A program made the translations under genes and the position numbers. The notes beneath the pieces are model-generated. The model did no database searches. It saw only the letters and a program-made list of their open reading frames with translations, and was not told the DNA's origin. Source: Streptococcus pasteurianus (GTDB taxonomy: Bacteria > Bacillota > Bacilli > Lactobacillales > Streptococcaceae). Taken from it: a DNA stretch of 64,000 nt. Of this stretch, positions 1-9,920 are shown in pieces; within the stretch, counting starts at the first letter, position 1; every line of letters begins with the position of its first letter. The stretch lies in NCBI RefSeq assembly GCF_004843545.1, contig NZ_CP039457.1, forward strand, positions 1,950,501-2,014,500. The letters run 5' to 3'.

Positions 1-1676
1 CCAAAACAACTAAGGAAGGGACAACAGCATTAGGGATAGTTGAGGCAGCTAAAGCAATCGGCTTTGAAACACGCGCCATTCAGGCTAATATGGAACTGTT
101 TGATATGGCTGATATTCCCTATCCTTTTATTGTTCATGTTAATAAAGAAGGCAAACTCCCGCATTACTATGTTATCTACAAAGCCAAAAAAGATTATCTT
201 ATTATCGGTGCCCCTGATTCGAGCGTTGGGGTCACTAAAATGTCCAAAGCGCATTTTGCCAAAGAATGGACTGGGGTTGCTATCTTTTTAGCGCCTGCTC
301 CGCATTATCAACCGCATAAAGATAAGAAAAATGGCTTAACAAGCTTTTTACCAATTATTTTCAAACAAAAGGTACTGCTAACTTATATCATTCTGGCAAG
401 TTTGCTTGTGACCTTGATTAATATTGTTGGTTCTTACTATTTGCAAGGAATCTTAGACGATTATATTCCTAATCATTTGCAATCCACTCTTGGCATTGTC
501 TCGGTTGGGTTGATTGTAACCTATATAATGCAACAAATTATGAGCTTTTCACAAAATTATTTACTTGTTGTGCTGAGCCAACGGTTAACGATTGACGTGA
601 TTTTGTCTTATATTCGTCACATTTTTGAATTGCCCATGTCCTTTTTTGCCACAAGGCGGACAGGTGAAGTTATTTCACGTTTCACCGATGCTAACTCGAT
701 TATTGATGCACTGGCATCAACGATTCTCTCTTTATTTTTAGATGTGAGTATTTTGTTTGTTGTCGGAAGTGTCTTAATTCTGCAAAATGCCAATCTTTTT
801 TTCATCACCTTAATAGCATTGCCTATCTATGCTATTATTATTTTGGCTTTTATGAAGCCTTTTGAGCGAATGAATCACGATGTCATGCAAGCCAATTCTA
901 TGGTTAGCTCTGCGATTATCGAAGATATCAATGGTATTGAAACGATTAAATCTTTGACTAGTGAGGAAGTCCGTTATCAAAATATTGACCGTGAATTTGT
1001 GGATTATTTGGATAAAAGTTTTACGCTTAGTAAGTATGAAGCTGTGCAAACGTCGTTAAAACAGGGAGCACAGCTGATTTTAAACGTCGTCATTCTCTGG
1101 TATGGTTCACATTTAGTCATGGCTGGGAACATTTCAGTAGGACAATTGATTACTTACAATACGCTTCTGTCATACTTTACAACGCCAATGGAAAATATTA
1201 TTAATCTGCAAACCAAACTACAATCTGCCAAAGTAGCTAACAATCGTCTCAACGAAGTTTACTTAGTGTCATCTGAATTTGATGGCAAACAACTCTTAAA
1301 TGACAGCCATTTTCTACAAGGAGATATTGTTTTTGATGATGTTTCTTATAAATATGGTTTTGGTCGTGACACGCTGAGTCATGTGAATTTACACATTAAG
1401 AAGGGTGAAAAAATTAGCCTAGTTGGTATCAGCGGTTCTGGTAAGACAACCTTAGCTAAAATGATTGTCAATTTTTACACACCTAACCATGGACAGATTA
1501 CCCTTGGTGGCTACGATTTAAAAACCATTGCTAAAAAAGCCATTCGCCAATACATTAATTACCTACCACAACAGTCTTACGTCTTTTCAGGGACGATTTT
1601 AGAAAATTTAACCTTGGGAGCACCTGACAATATCACGCAAGAAGAAATTTTGAAAGCTTGCGTCAGCAGGAATTGA
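1..1676 (+). pseudogene. comA: ComA-type peptide-cleaving ABC exporter, 3'-truncated and open at the window start
   Basis: The reading frame is already open at base 3. It encodes the end of a C39 peptidase domain (the HYYVIY segment holds the expected catalytic His; the catalytic Cys lies outside the window), a six-helix exporter membrane domain, and the start of a nucleotide-binding domain with Walker A (GISGSGKTT) and a Q-loop region (YLPQQSYVFSG). Proteins of this family cut double-glycine leaders from bacteriocin or pheromone precursors and export them. The protein stops at base 1676 just after the EILKAC segment, so the LSGGQ signature, Walker B and H-loop are absent. The following bases are coding in another frame for the C-terminal part of the partner ComB. 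A deletion joining the two genes is the simplest reading. The residual protein should not hydrolyse ATP. Family assignment is firm; substrate is unknown. Confidence 0.88.
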
Positions 1677-2191
1677 CACAAGCTGAAACACAACTTACGC
1701 AAATTACTCAAGAAAAAGAAAATTTGCAAGCGCAGCTTGACCAGACAAATCTCTCCAAAGCTGACACCGTTTTAAAAGCTAGTCAAAGTGGCATTTTACA
1801 TGTTTCTGATGAATTTGAAGGGCAAACGCTCTTGCCGCAAGGCAGTCAGATTGCAGAGATTTACCCAGATATTGCCAAAACACAGCAAGTCGCTATCCGC
1901 TATTACGTTGACTCCACTCATGTTAGTCAATTGAAAAAAGGACAGACTGTTCGCCTAACCCTTGAAAAAATTAGCAATCACGCCATTGTTATCACTGGCA
2001 AAATCAGTAAAATTGCAAGTTCTGCCACACAAACCAAAGAAGGAAATATCTTTGAGGTGACAGCACTAGCCACCGTTGATAAACAAGATAGCTCCAAACT
2101 AAAATATGGTTTACAAGGCAAAACAATCAGCACTATCGGCAAAAAAACTTTCTTTAATTATTACAAAGACAAGCTATTAAAAGATTTTTGA
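1658..2191 (+). pseudogene. comB: ComB-type exporter accessory protein (HlyD-like), C-terminal part only
   Basis: The 177-codon frame contains the end of a coiled-coil segment rich in Gln, Glu and Leu (QAETQLTQI), followed by a lipoyl/beta-barrel region typical of membrane-fusion proteins that pair with ComA exporters. Family members are about 450 residues, so the N-terminal membrane anchor and most of the coiled coil are missing. The frame overlaps the end of comA by 19 bases out of phase, and the only upstream start is an internal TTG at 1658 with no convincing ribosome-binding site. The gene is therefore best read as the 3' remnant left by the deletion that removed the end of comA and the start of comB. 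Confidence 0.85.
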
Positions 2192-2290
2192 TATTTTGAT
2201 AAGAATAGCTCATAATTACTATAAATAAATTCTCTTAAAATTCATAGTAATAAAAAATGGATTTTTATATCAAATAAATAGTAGATTATT

Positions 2291-2326
2291 TAACCCCAGC
2301 CATAATAATGACTGGGGTTCATTTTT
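2291..2326. terminator. Bidirectional terminator between comB remnant and rsmA
   Basis: The stem AACCCCAG/CTGGGGTT around an ATAATAAT-type loop is followed by a T-rich run on the plus strand and by an AAATAATC tract on the minus strand. It sits between convergent genes and touches the rsmA stop codon. Confidence 0.75.
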
Positions 2327-3197
2327 ATAATCCGACTTCTTTTAAGGCGTCTGCTAGTTTGGCAAATTTGGAAATTGAGAGGGCTTCTCCACGAATGGAT
2401 GGTTTGATTTCTGCGATTTCCAGCGCTTGTTCGAGTTTGGCTTTGGTTTCGTCTGCTTTTCCAAAATGGCTTGTTAGGTTGTTCCAAAGGGTTTTGCGGC
2501 GGTGAATAAAGCTAATTTTTGAAACACGGAAGAAGAAATCTTCGTCTTTGACTTGAACGAGTGGTTGTTCACGGCGAGTCATTTTTAAAATCGCTGAATC
2601 CACATTTGGTGCTGGTACAAAGACTGTACGCGGTACAACAAAAGCAACTTTAGCGGTCATGTAATATTGCACCGCAATTGATAACGAGCCGTAAGCTTTG
2701 GTGTTTGGTTCTGCCGAAATACGATCTGCCACTTCTTTTTGCATCATCACGACAAATTCCGCAAATGGGATTTTTGATTCAATCAAGTGCATCAAGATTG
2801 GTGTTGTGATGTAGTAAGGAAGATTTGCCACGACCTTAATTGGAAGGCCTGGGTTAGCAAATTCTTTGATACGACTTTGTAGGTCTGATTTCAAAATATC
2901 CTCGTTGATAACTTTTACATTATCAAAATCGCGGAGCGTATCAGCTAAAATCGGAATTAAACGGTCGTCAATTTCAAATGCCATGACTTCGGCAGCATTT
3001 TCAGCCAAAAATTCTGTCAAAGCACCGATACCAGGACCGATTTCGATAACATTGACGTTCTTGTCAATTTCAGCAGTATCCACAATCTTTTGAAGAATGT
3101 TTGTATCTGTCAAAAAGTTCTGTCCAAATGATTTTTTAAACGTAAATCCATGACGCTCAAGGACAGCACGCGTCACGCTGTAATCTGCAATTCTCAT
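2325..3197 (-). CDS. rsmA: 16S rRNA adenine dimethyltransferase RsmA (KsgA)
   Basis: This enzyme dimethylates two adjacent adenines near the 3' end of 16S rRNA during small-subunit assembly. The protein shows the SAM-binding motif [14 protein letters not shown] (about residues 50-63) and the catalytic NLPYYITTP motif (about 125-133). The start at MRIADYSV (3197) is preferred over an upstream in-frame codon because family members begin this way; the result is 290 residues, the normal length. It is the last gene of a minus-strand housekeeping cluster after tatD, rnmV and a DUF1697 gene, a common arrangement of tatD-rnmV-rsmA in Firmicutes. Confidence 0.96.
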   Translation of the reverse strand: MRIADYSVTRAVLERHGFTFKKSFGQNFLTDTNILQKIVDTAEIDKNVNVIEIGPGIGALTEFLAENAAEVMAFEIDDRLIPILADTLRDFDNVKVINEDILKSDLQSRIKEFANPGLPIKVVANLPYYITTPILMHLIESKIPFAEFVVMMQKEVADRISAEPNTKAYGSLSIAVQYYMTAKVAFVVPRTVFVPAPNVDSAILKMTRREQPLVQVKDEDFFFRVSKISFIHRRKTLWNNLTSHFGKADETKAKLEQALEIAEIKPSIRGEALSISKFAKLADALKEVGL

Positions 3198-3277
3198 AAT
3201 TAATAATCCCAACCGATAATGTCATTAGTTAAGGGATGTCTTTCCTTTCATTTCTATCAATGCAAGTTACTATTGTA

Positions 3278-3802
3278 TCACATCTGGCTCAATCGCAAAA
3301 TACTGCGACGTTTTCGCATGGTTGCTGTGATATGTAACTGTTTTTCAAGGTAATTGGTATTCAGTCGCTTTTTCTTTGCTTCTCTTGGTAAATAGAGGTA
3401 CAGGCACTCACTACCAGCTTTCAAAATTTCAGCACCAAAATCCGTCTCTAGTAGTTCATTTAATATCTCTTGGTTAAGCTGGTCATTGGTAAATACCAAG
3501 TGAACACGTGAGGCATCGTAGCTTTCATCAAAGGGACTTTCAGCAAGAGCCGTCGTAAACTGGGCTTGCGTTTTGAGGATAACCGATAAATCAGCACCGA
3601 TTTTTGCCTGAATCGTGTCATGAATCAATGCATAAACGTCATCGTCAGACAAGGTTGTCTCAAAAACAATATTGCCACTTTGAATATATGTCTTAACATT
3701 TTCAAGACCTGCTTCTGTTAAAATCTCTGCCAGATAAGCCATTTTAGGAATACAATTCTGCCCAACTGGCGTAACTCCCCGTAAAAGCGCAACTTTTTTC
3801 AT
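3278..3802 (-). CDS. DUF1697 family protein
   Basis: The 174-residue protein begins MKKVALLRGVTPVGQN and contains VKTYIQSGNIVFET, the hallmark pattern of the DUF1697 family, whose biochemical role is not established. It has no signal peptide or membrane segment and is probably cytoplasmic. Its start overlaps the rnmV stop codon by four bases, so the two are translationally coupled. The family is common in streptococci, but insertion between rnmV and rsmA interrupts the usual pair and suggests a lineage-specific acquisition. Function cannot be inferred from context. Confidence 0.85.
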   Translation of the reverse strand: MKKVALLRGVTPVGQNCIPKMAYLAEILTEAGLENVKTYIQSGNIVFETTLSDDDVYALIHDTIQAKIGADLSVILKTQAQFTTALAESPFDESYDASRVHLVFTNDQLNQEILNELLETDFGAEILKAGSECLYLYLPREAKKKRLNTNYLEKQLHITATMRKRRSILRLSQM

Positions 3803-4368
3803 CCCTCATATCTCTCCATAGCTTCTTCTACTTCGGCTAAAGTGATACCAAAGAGTTCTAGGCGTTTGAGAAGTTGTTTGCCGTTGCTGTAACCAATGCG
3901 GAGCTTTTCGCCCAAATATTCACGGCGCCTGCGGCTATCATTTCCCATTAAAAGCCCCATACGCATTAGGTCAGCTCTTGTGATGTCGAATTGATTATCA
4001 TCATCAAAATTTCCTAATACGCCAGAAAGGGCTTTTTGCAAATCTTCGAAACTTGCGTGCTCAACGCCGAGTGAACGCCCTTTACTTTTTGATTTTGGCG
4101 CAGCTTCATCACGATTTAAAAAAGCGTGTTTAACATTTGGGATAGCATTCATGATGATTTTGCGAATGCGTTCTCCGTTATAATCTGGGTCCGTAAAGAC
4201 AATGACCCCACGAAGGTCATTTAATTTTTCGATACGTTCAAGGTCGTCATCATTGATAGCTGACCCGCGGGTTTCATAGGTATCTACATCATAAAAACGG
4301 CGCAAATTTTCGGTATCGTCTTTCCCCTCAACAACAAGCACTTCTTGAATTTTGATTTTTTCAGTCAC
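3799..4368 (-). CDS. rnmV: Ribonuclease M5
   Basis: RNase M5 matures 5S rRNA precursors in low-GC Gram-positives. The Toprim domain is visible at the N terminus with the acidic motifs VVEGKDD (about residue 12) and FTDPDYNGE (about residue 60). The longer frame upstream starts inside tatD; the start chosen is the GTG at 4368 (VTEKIKIQEV), which gives 189 residues, the usual length, and an eight-base overlap with tatD. The overlaps on both sides indicate one transcript tatD-rnmV-DUF1697, probably continuing into rsmA. Confidence 0.94.
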   Translation of the reverse strand: MTEKIKIQEVLVVEGKDDTENLRRFYDVDTYETRGSAINDDDLERIEKLNDLRGVIVFTDPDYNGERIRKIIMNAIPNVKHAFLNRDEAAPKSKSKGRSLGVEHASFEDLQKALSGVLGNFDDDNQFDITRADLMRMGLLMGNDSRRRREYLGEKLRIGYSNGKQLLKRLELFGITLAEVEEAMERYEG

Positions 4369-5131
4369 AGTTAAACAACCTCTTTGCATTATCTGATGTC
4401 GCTTTTGCCACTTCTTCACTGGTCAAACCACGGAGCTCTGCAATTTTATCTACAACATAGCGAGTATAAGCGGTGCGGTTTTCACGACCACGTTTTGGAA
4501 CGGGAGCAAGGTAAGGCGCATCCGTTTCAACTAAAATCTTATCAAGCGGCAATTTCTGCGCAGCTTCTTGAACATCAAGTGCTTTTTTAAAGGTAACAAC
4601 CCCTGAAAATGAAATCATCATGCCAAGCTCGATAAAACGCTCTGCCATTTCCAAAGAGCCTGAAAATGAATGAATAATCCCGCCGCGAGGTCCAACGCCT
4701 GCTTCTTTGATGACAGCGTAAGTATCTTCAAGCGCATCACGAGTGTGGACAATAAAAGGGAGGTTGTGATCTTTTGAAAGCTGAATCTGACGTTTAAAAA
4801 CCTCAATTTGGACGTCTTTTGGGTCTTCCATCCAATGATAATCTAGTCCAATCTCACCAAGACCAATCACTTTGGGGTGTGATAGATGGGCAACAATCAT
4901 ATCCTCAATTTCTTGAGTATATGAACCTGCTTCCGTTGGGTGCCACCCAATCGTGGCGTAGATTTCAGGGTATTTTTCAGCTAACTCAATAGCACGTTTA
5001 ATAGTTGGTGCGTCAAACCCAACAACGTTATGTCGAGTGACGCCCATTTCTTTAGCAAGTGCCAATTCTTCTGCTTCACGCCCAGCAAAATCATCGGCGT
5101 TTAAATGCGTATGTGTGTCAAATATTTCCAT
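4361..5131 (-). CDS. tatD: TatD family metal-dependent hydrolase/DNase
   Basis: The 256-residue protein has all TatD metal-site motifs in order: DTHTHLN at the N terminus, GEIGLDYH (about 92), HTRDA (about 129), HSFSG (about 154) and VETDAPYLAP (about 203). TatD proteins are magnesium-dependent 3'-5' exonucleases or related hydrolases. It is the first gene of the cluster and overlaps rnmV, with which it is often paired. The upstream 225 bases carry divergent promoters shared with the ABC exporter gene at 5358. Confidence 0.93.
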   Translation of the reverse strand: MEIFDTHTHLNADDFAGREAEELALAKEMGVTRHNVVGFDAPTIKRAIELAEKYPEIYATIGWHPTEAGSYTQEIEDMIVAHLSHPKVIGLGEIGLDYHWMEDPKDVQIEVFKRQIQLSKDHNLPFIVHTRDALEDTYAVIKEAGVGPRGGIIHSFSGSLEMAERFIELGMMISFSGVVTFKKALDVQEAAQKLPLDKILVETDAPYLAPVPKRGRENRTAYTRYVVDKIAELRGLTSEEVAKATSDNAKRLFNCD

Positions 5132-5293
5132 GATTTTATTATAACACAGACCACAAGAGAGACCAAAACCAAGTGCGAAGAAAATGGTGAAATATCAAAG
5201 ATAAATATGATAATAAAATTCAAAAATGGTTCTTTAGTTACTTTATCTCTTACCTTTAACTCTTTCTCTCTTCCCCTCCTTTTATGCAACCGC

Positions 5294-5321
5294 TTGCTTG
5301 ATAGCGTTTATTTTGTATAAT
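5294..5321 (+). promoter_or_regulatory. Promoter of the ABC exporter gene
   Basis: TTGCTT (5294-5299) and TATAAT (5316-5321) are separated by 16 bases, about 37 bases before the chosen start codon. This is a sequence match only. Confidence 0.5.
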
Positions 5322-5357
5322 AAATATAAACAAAACATTAAAAAAAAGAAGAGCTGG

Positions 5358-6929
5358 ATGCCTATGTTGACATATCTATGGAAATTTAAAAAAGAAAATC
5401 TACTTTTGCTTGCTATCATCATTTTCTGGGTTATTACTAATGTCATGAGTTCGCTATCCTTGACATGGATGTTGGATTCATTGATAAAAAGTAGATGGGA
5501 TAGCTTTGTTTTTTGGAGTGTGATTGATATTCTTTGTTGGGGAGGATACAGTATTTTTCAGATTTTGAAAGATTCCTTGAAAGAAAAGCTGTGTCAGGAA
5601 GAAGTCAATCTTATTCGTAATGATTTATTAGATTCTTTAATTAGTCATTCATATGCAGGTAACTCTCATCATAGCAAGGACGAATACAATTCATGGTTAA
5701 TTAATGACATGAATTTATTAAAAGATAACGGTTTTAATCAGTTATACAACACCATTGAAAGTATTATAACTGTGCTATTTAACGCTTTTGCTATCATTTA
5801 TTTTCATTGGCTACTACTTGCGGTTAGTATTTTAATGACTGCTTTAGTTTACTTTCTTCCTAAAATTTTTGAAAATAATATTGCACAAGAAACGGAGGTT
5901 GTCTCATCTGATTTGACTGTTGCTTTAAATCGTACAAGTGATTATTTAAGTGGTTTTGACATTTTTTTCCACAATAATCAAACTGCTTACTTTAAAAATC
6001 GCATTTTAGCAGACTTTTCCACAGTGATAAAATCCAAGGTTAAGTTGGCAAGAAGCTCTAGTACGGCTAATTCTCTTTCATTGATGTCAAGTGTTGTGGC
6101 ACAAGTAATTATTTTTATGGTTACTGGTTATCTAGTCATTAAGGGGGAAATCACTACGGGGGTTATTTTCTCAATTGCCAATCTAACCAGTTGCCTATTC
6201 AACTACACCAGAGGAGCTGCTTATAACATTGTTACCTTTAAAGCGACCTTTAAATTGCTAGAGAAATATCCTAAAAAAGTAAGTATTGAGAATCTCGATA
6301 CTGTAACTAACTTTAATCAAGAATTGGTTATTCACGATTTGTGTGTCACTTTTGAAAATGGCAATAGCATCACCTATCCTAATATTACGATTAAGAAAGG
6401 AGAAAAGGTTGCTATTGTTGGCGGATCGGGCAGTGGAAAATCAACATTAATCCGAGTATTAACAGGAGAGTTGACCCGCTATGATGGTGACATTGTGATT
6501 GATAATCATCATTACAAAGATACGCTGCTAGAAAGTTTACAAACTATTTTTGCCTTGATTCCTCAAAAACCACATATTTTTAAAGAATCTTTACTTGATA
6601 ATCTGACACTTGGTCGTTCTGTGGATAAAGAGCAGTTTGAAAAAACTTTATCACTGTCACATGTGGACAACTTTATTGAGGGACGTTTGAATCAAATCTA
6701 CAACGATGACTTGTCTGGTGGACAAAGAGCAAGAATCTCTATTGCCCGTGAATTAATTGGTAACAAACCAATACTCATCATGGACGAGGGTGTTTCAAAC
6801 CTAGACAAAACGACCGCTATTAATATTGAACGACGTCTGCTTCAGACCAAAGAACTAACAGTTATCATGATTACTCATCATCTCTATGACGAAAATAGAG
6901 CACTATTTGACCAAATTATCGAGATATAG
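5358..6929 (+). CDS. ABC transporter, fused permease and ATP-binding domains
   Basis: The protein of 523 residues (from MPMLTYLWKF, with a GAAGAG-type ribosome-binding site just upstream) has a six-helix exporter domain in the first 300 residues and an intact nucleotide-binding domain: Walker A GGSGSGKST (about 355), signature LSGGQ (about 452), Walker B ILIMDE (about 471) and an H-loop histidine pair (MITHH). It resembles half-size exporters of the bacteriocin/lantibiotic or multidrug type that act as dimers in the membrane. It stands alone with no partner half-transporter, peptide gene or regulator nearby, so the substrate is unknown. The long tail of the upstream frame (20 residues) lacks a ribosome-binding site and was dropped. 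Confidence 0.85.
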   Translation: MPMLTYLWKFKKENLLLLAIIIFWVITNVMSSLSLTWMLDSLIKSRWDSFVFWSVIDILCWGGYSIFQILKDSLKEKLCQEEVNLIRNDLLDSLISHSYAGNSHHSKDEYNSWLINDMNLLKDNGFNQLYNTIESIITVLFNAFAIIYFHWLLLAVSILMTALVYFLPKIFENNIAQETEVVSSDLTVALNRTSDYLSGFDIFFHNNQTAYFKNRILADFSTVIKSKVKLARSSSTANSLSLMSSVVAQVIIFMVTGYLVIKGEITTGVIFSIANLTSCLFNYTRGAAYNIVTFKATFKLLEKYPKKVSIENLDTVTNFNQELVIHDLCVTFENGNSITYPNITIKKGEKVAIVGGSGSGKSTLIRVLTGELTRYDGDIVIDNHHYKDTLLESLQTIFALIPQKPHIFKESLLDNLTLGRSVDKEQFEKTLSLSHVDNFIEGRLNQIYNDDLSGGQRARISIARELIGNKPILIMDEGVSNLDKTTAINIERRLLQTKELTVIMITHHLYDENRALFDQIIEI

Positions 6930-7004
6930 AATCTATTTTACGAGGAAAGCTAGTAGAAAATACAGCTTTTATACCGTACAAAACAGGTACTTATTAGTAA
7001 CTGT

Positions 7005-7179
7005 CAGATTGAAGAAAAGTCCATTTTGGATATTTTTCTTCAATCTTTTTTCTTTTTGTTAAAAAATAAAAACTCTTAGAAACGCCGTTATATCAGCATT
7101 TTTAAGAGTTTGTTCAAATCGGTAGACACACTCTAAATTTACAATATTTATACTGCTGAGAGAGTTTGCCTACGCTCTG
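7005..7179. repeat. Dispersed 175-bp intergenic element, copy 1
   Basis: This segment, running from CAGATTGAAG to CTACGCTCTG, recurs with about 90% identity at 42820-42996. It holds a stem AGATTGAAGAAAA/TTTTCTTCAATCT, a second stem AACTCTTAG.../...TAAGAGTT, and no open reading frame. It lies in the gap after the ABC exporter gene; the rest of that 446-base gap (6930-7375) shows nothing else I can support. Flanking sequence shows no clear target duplication at this copy. Confidence 0.85.
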
Positions 7180-7375
7180 CACTACAACTATGGTTATCAA
7201 CTAGCTGACAGTACTTGGTAATTCTAAAAATAAGGTATTTCTGAACTGATAGTAATTAATATCTTTATTATTAGCACATACAAACGTATTTCTTCATATT
7301 CCAGATACTTAAGCGTTTAGACTTTTACAATAAAATAGGTTTTAATTTCTATTAGGATGCATTGTTTATCTAATG

Positions 7376-8194
7376 TCACTTCATAAGAGATTGTTTTGGA
7401 GATATGAAAAAGCTAACTAAGAAGATAAAGGCTGAGGTTAAAACGATACTAGAGCCTACTGCTATATTAAACGTGTAGCCTAAAAATAACCCTACAATCG
7501 AAGTAATCGCTCCAATTCCTGATGATAGGAGTACCATCACCTTAAGACTATTCACATAAAGATAGGCTGTTGCTGCGGGGGTAATCAGCATTGCTACAAT
7601 TAAAATAGTCCCTACGCTCTGCATCGCTGTTACAGAAACTAAAGTTAATAGTACCATCAAAAGATAGTGAAAAAATTTGACATTCATCCCCATTGATTCC
7701 GCTAAAATTGGATCAAAAGAGGTTACTAACAATTCTTTGAAAAAAATAATAAGAAGCCCTATTACAATTCCTGAAATAACTATGGTAACCCATTTATCAC
7801 TATCTTGTACGGCTAAAAGATTTCCAAATAGAATATGAAAGAGGTCTGTTGAACTATTGGCTACTCCTATCAGAATAACACCCAACGCTAGAAAAGAAGA
7901 AAACGTAATACCAATAGCTGTATCCCCTTTAATAACACTATTTTCTTTAATAAAAGTTATGATGAAAGAAGCTAACATACCGAAAATAACTGCTCCAATA
8001 AAAAAGTTAATTCCTAAAATAAAAGATATAGCTACTCCGGGTAATACTGCATGTGAGATTGCATCTCCCATCAGTGACATTGAACGTAAAATAATAAAAC
8101 AGCCAATAGCTCCTGAAACAATTCCAATAACAACAGCCGTTACCAAAGCATTTTGTAAAAAATGATAGGTCATTAAATCGTTAATAAATTCCAT
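7376..8194 (-). CDS. Metal (Mn/Fe/Zn) ABC transporter permease
   Basis: The 272-residue protein is a very hydrophobic ABC-3 family permease with about eight membrane segments and the conserved block SVTAMQSVGTILIVAM followed by TPAATAYL, typical of the PsaC/MtsC/ScaB group. It forms the membrane channel for the ATPase and lipoprotein encoded just upstream. The start MEFINDLMTY (8194) is used; the longer frame overlaps the ATPase gene. It is the last gene of a three-gene operon lipoprotein-ATPase-permease, 10 bases after the ATPase. Confidence 0.92.
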   Translation of the reverse strand: MEFINDLMTYHFLQNALVTAVVIGIVSGAIGCFIILRSMSLMGDAISHAVLPGVAISFILGINFFIGAVIFGMLASFIITFIKENSVIKGDTAIGITFSSFLALGVILIGVANSSTDLFHILFGNLLAVQDSDKWVTIVISGIVIGLLIIFFKELLVTSFDPILAESMGMNVKFFHYLLMVLLTLVSVTAMQSVGTILIVAMLITPAATAYLYVNSLKVMVLLSSGIGAITSIVGLFLGYTFNIAVGSSIVLTSAFIFLVSFFISPKQSLMK

Positions 8195-8204
8195 AAATAC
8201 CCTC

Positions 8205-8918
8205 TTATAATATAACAATCGAATCCCCATAAGCTTTTTTTAAAGCATCAGGAGTAAAAGTAGTAGCTACGTTCCCATAGCCTACCAACTTTTTATTCAA
8301 AATGACTACTTTATCAAAGTAATCCACTACCTTACTTAAATCATGATGAACAATCACAATTGTCTTTCCCTCTCTTCTTAGTGATTGCAATAAATTCATA
8401 ATAATTTGTTCACTCACTAGGTCTATCCCAACAAATGGTTCATCTAGAAAAAGAATATCTTGCTCTTGAATCAAACATCGAGCAATTAACATTCGTTGAA
8501 ATTGTCCTCCGGATAAAGTGGAAATAGGGTGATTACTAAATTCTTCTAACTTTACTTGCCTTAAAACATTCTCAACCTTTCCCCACTCTTTTTTGCTTAA
8601 ATGTCGAAAAAGTCCAACTCGTTGATAAGTACCAAGGGATACGCACTCCTTAACAGTAATAGGAAAATGATAGTCAACATGACTTTTTTGCTCAACATAA
8701 GCCACTTTCCCACGTAAACTATTAACTCTTTCGTGTGAAATAGTAATCATTCCTGTACAAGAAACCAACCCTAATAGTGCCTTCATAAAAGTTGATTTCC
8801 CTGCACCATTTGGTCCAATAACACCAATAATATTTCCTTCTTCTAAAGTAATTGACACATTAGCTAAGGCTTGATAATCATTATTATAAATAACATTTAA
8901 TCCTTGTATCTCTATCAT
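8205..8918 (-). CDS. Metal ABC transporter ATP-binding protein
   Basis: The 237-residue ATPase has Walker A GPNGAGKST (about residue 34), signature LSGGQ (about 136), Walker B ILFLDEPFVG (about 155) and the H-loop VHHD (about 190). It belongs to the ABC subfamily that energises uptake of manganese, iron or zinc (PsaB/MtsB/ScaA type). It sits between the lipoprotein and permease genes in the same operon, with 42 bases separating it from the lipoprotein gene. Confidence 0.93.
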   Translation of the reverse strand: MIEIQGLNVIYNNDYQALANVSITLEEGNIIGVIGPNGAGKSTFMKALLGLVSCTGMITISHERVNSLRGKVAYVEQKSHVDYHFPITVKECVSLGTYQRVGLFRHLSKKEWGKVENVLRQVKLEEFSNHPISTLSGGQFQRMLIARCLIQEQDILFLDEPFVGIDLVSEQIIMNLLQSLRREGKTIVIVHHDLSKVVDYFDKVVILNKKLVGYGNVATTFTPDALKKAYGDSIVIL

Positions 8919-8960
8919 TTATTTCCTTTCATAGTTTCACCAACTTTATCATACATATCA

Positions 8961-9887
8961 TCACTGAGATAATCCTTCGGCTATTTTATCTAAATTCCAC
9001 TTCATCATACTATAATAGCTGTCCCCTTCTTCACCTTTATTAGCAATAGAATCCGTAAAAATTTTTGAATAGATACTAATTCCTGTTTCTTTAGAAATTG
9101 TTTTCATTGGACGGTCATCAACACTTGACTCCACAAATAATGCTGACGGCGTTGGTCCCTCTTTTAATTTCCTAACTAAGCTAGTAGTCTGCTCAGGTGT
9201 TCCTTCTTCCTCAGTATTAATTTCCCAAATATAGGCTGATGGCACGCCATACGCTTTAGAAAAATATTTAAAACATCCTTCACTTGTAACAATTAATTTT
9301 TTATTTTCTGGGATTTTTGAAAATTTTTGCTTAGCTTCCTGATCTAATTTATCAAGTTTATTAATATAGCTAGTAAGATTTTTGGTATAAAATTCTTTAT
9401 TTTTAGGATCTTTAGCTATCAACTGTTTCGCAATATTTTTTGCATAAATAATACCGTTTTCTAAGTTTAACCATGCATGTGGATCTTCTTTTCCTAAGTC
9501 ATTCTTTCCCTCAAGATATATGACATCAATACCATCGCTTACCGCAAAATAGTCTTTATTAGCCTCTTTATGAGCATTTTTAACTAATTTGGTGAACCAT
9601 GCATTTCCACCAGTCTCTAAATTGATACCGTTATAAAAAATAATATCTGAATTTGTTGTTTTTTTAACATCTTCAGGAAGTGGCTCATATTCATGTGGAT
9701 CCTGACCGATAGGAACAATACTGTGTAGGTTTATTTTATCCTTACCAATGTTTTGAGTAATATCAGCTAATATAGAATTAGTCACAACAACATTTAACTT
9801 ACTCTTTTCTGATGTCTTTGTAGTAGCACATGCTCCCAAAATACATATTATTAGTAATAAACATATGAGTGATGTTATCTTTTTCAT
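8961..9887 (-). CDS. Metal-binding lipoprotein of the PsaA/MtsA family
   Basis: The 308-residue protein begins with a lipoprotein signal (basic MKK, hydrophobic stretch, lipobox ILGAC with Cys about 19). Metal ligands expected for cluster A-I solute-binding proteins are present: His in DPHEYEP, His in DPHAWL, Glu in [11 protein letters not shown] and Asp in IFTDSIA, a two-His/Glu/Asp set usual for manganese and iron binding. It captures metal at the cell surface for the permease. Streptococcal homologues were originally described as adhesins. The operator and promoter upstream indicate metal-dependent repression. The first 12 bases of the coding region are complementary to the small RNA at 54739. 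Confidence 0.92.
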   Translation of the reverse strand: MKKITSLICLLLIICILGACATTKTSEKSKLNVVVTNSILADITQNIGKDKINLHSIVPIGQDPHEYEPLPEDVKKTTNSDIIFYNGINLETGGNAWFTKLVKNAHKEANKDYFAVSDGIDVIYLEGKNDLGKEDPHAWLNLENGIIYAKNIAKQLIAKDPKNKEFYTKNLTSYINKLDKLDQEAKQKFSKIPENKKLIVTSEGCFKYFSKAYGVPSAYIWEINTEEEGTPEQTTSLVRKLKEGPTPSALFVESSVDDRPMKTISKETGISIYSKIFTDSIANKGEEGDSYYSMMKWNLDKIAEGLSQ

Positions 9888-9920
9888 TATAGAACTCCCC
9901 TTAAAATATTTATATTCACA

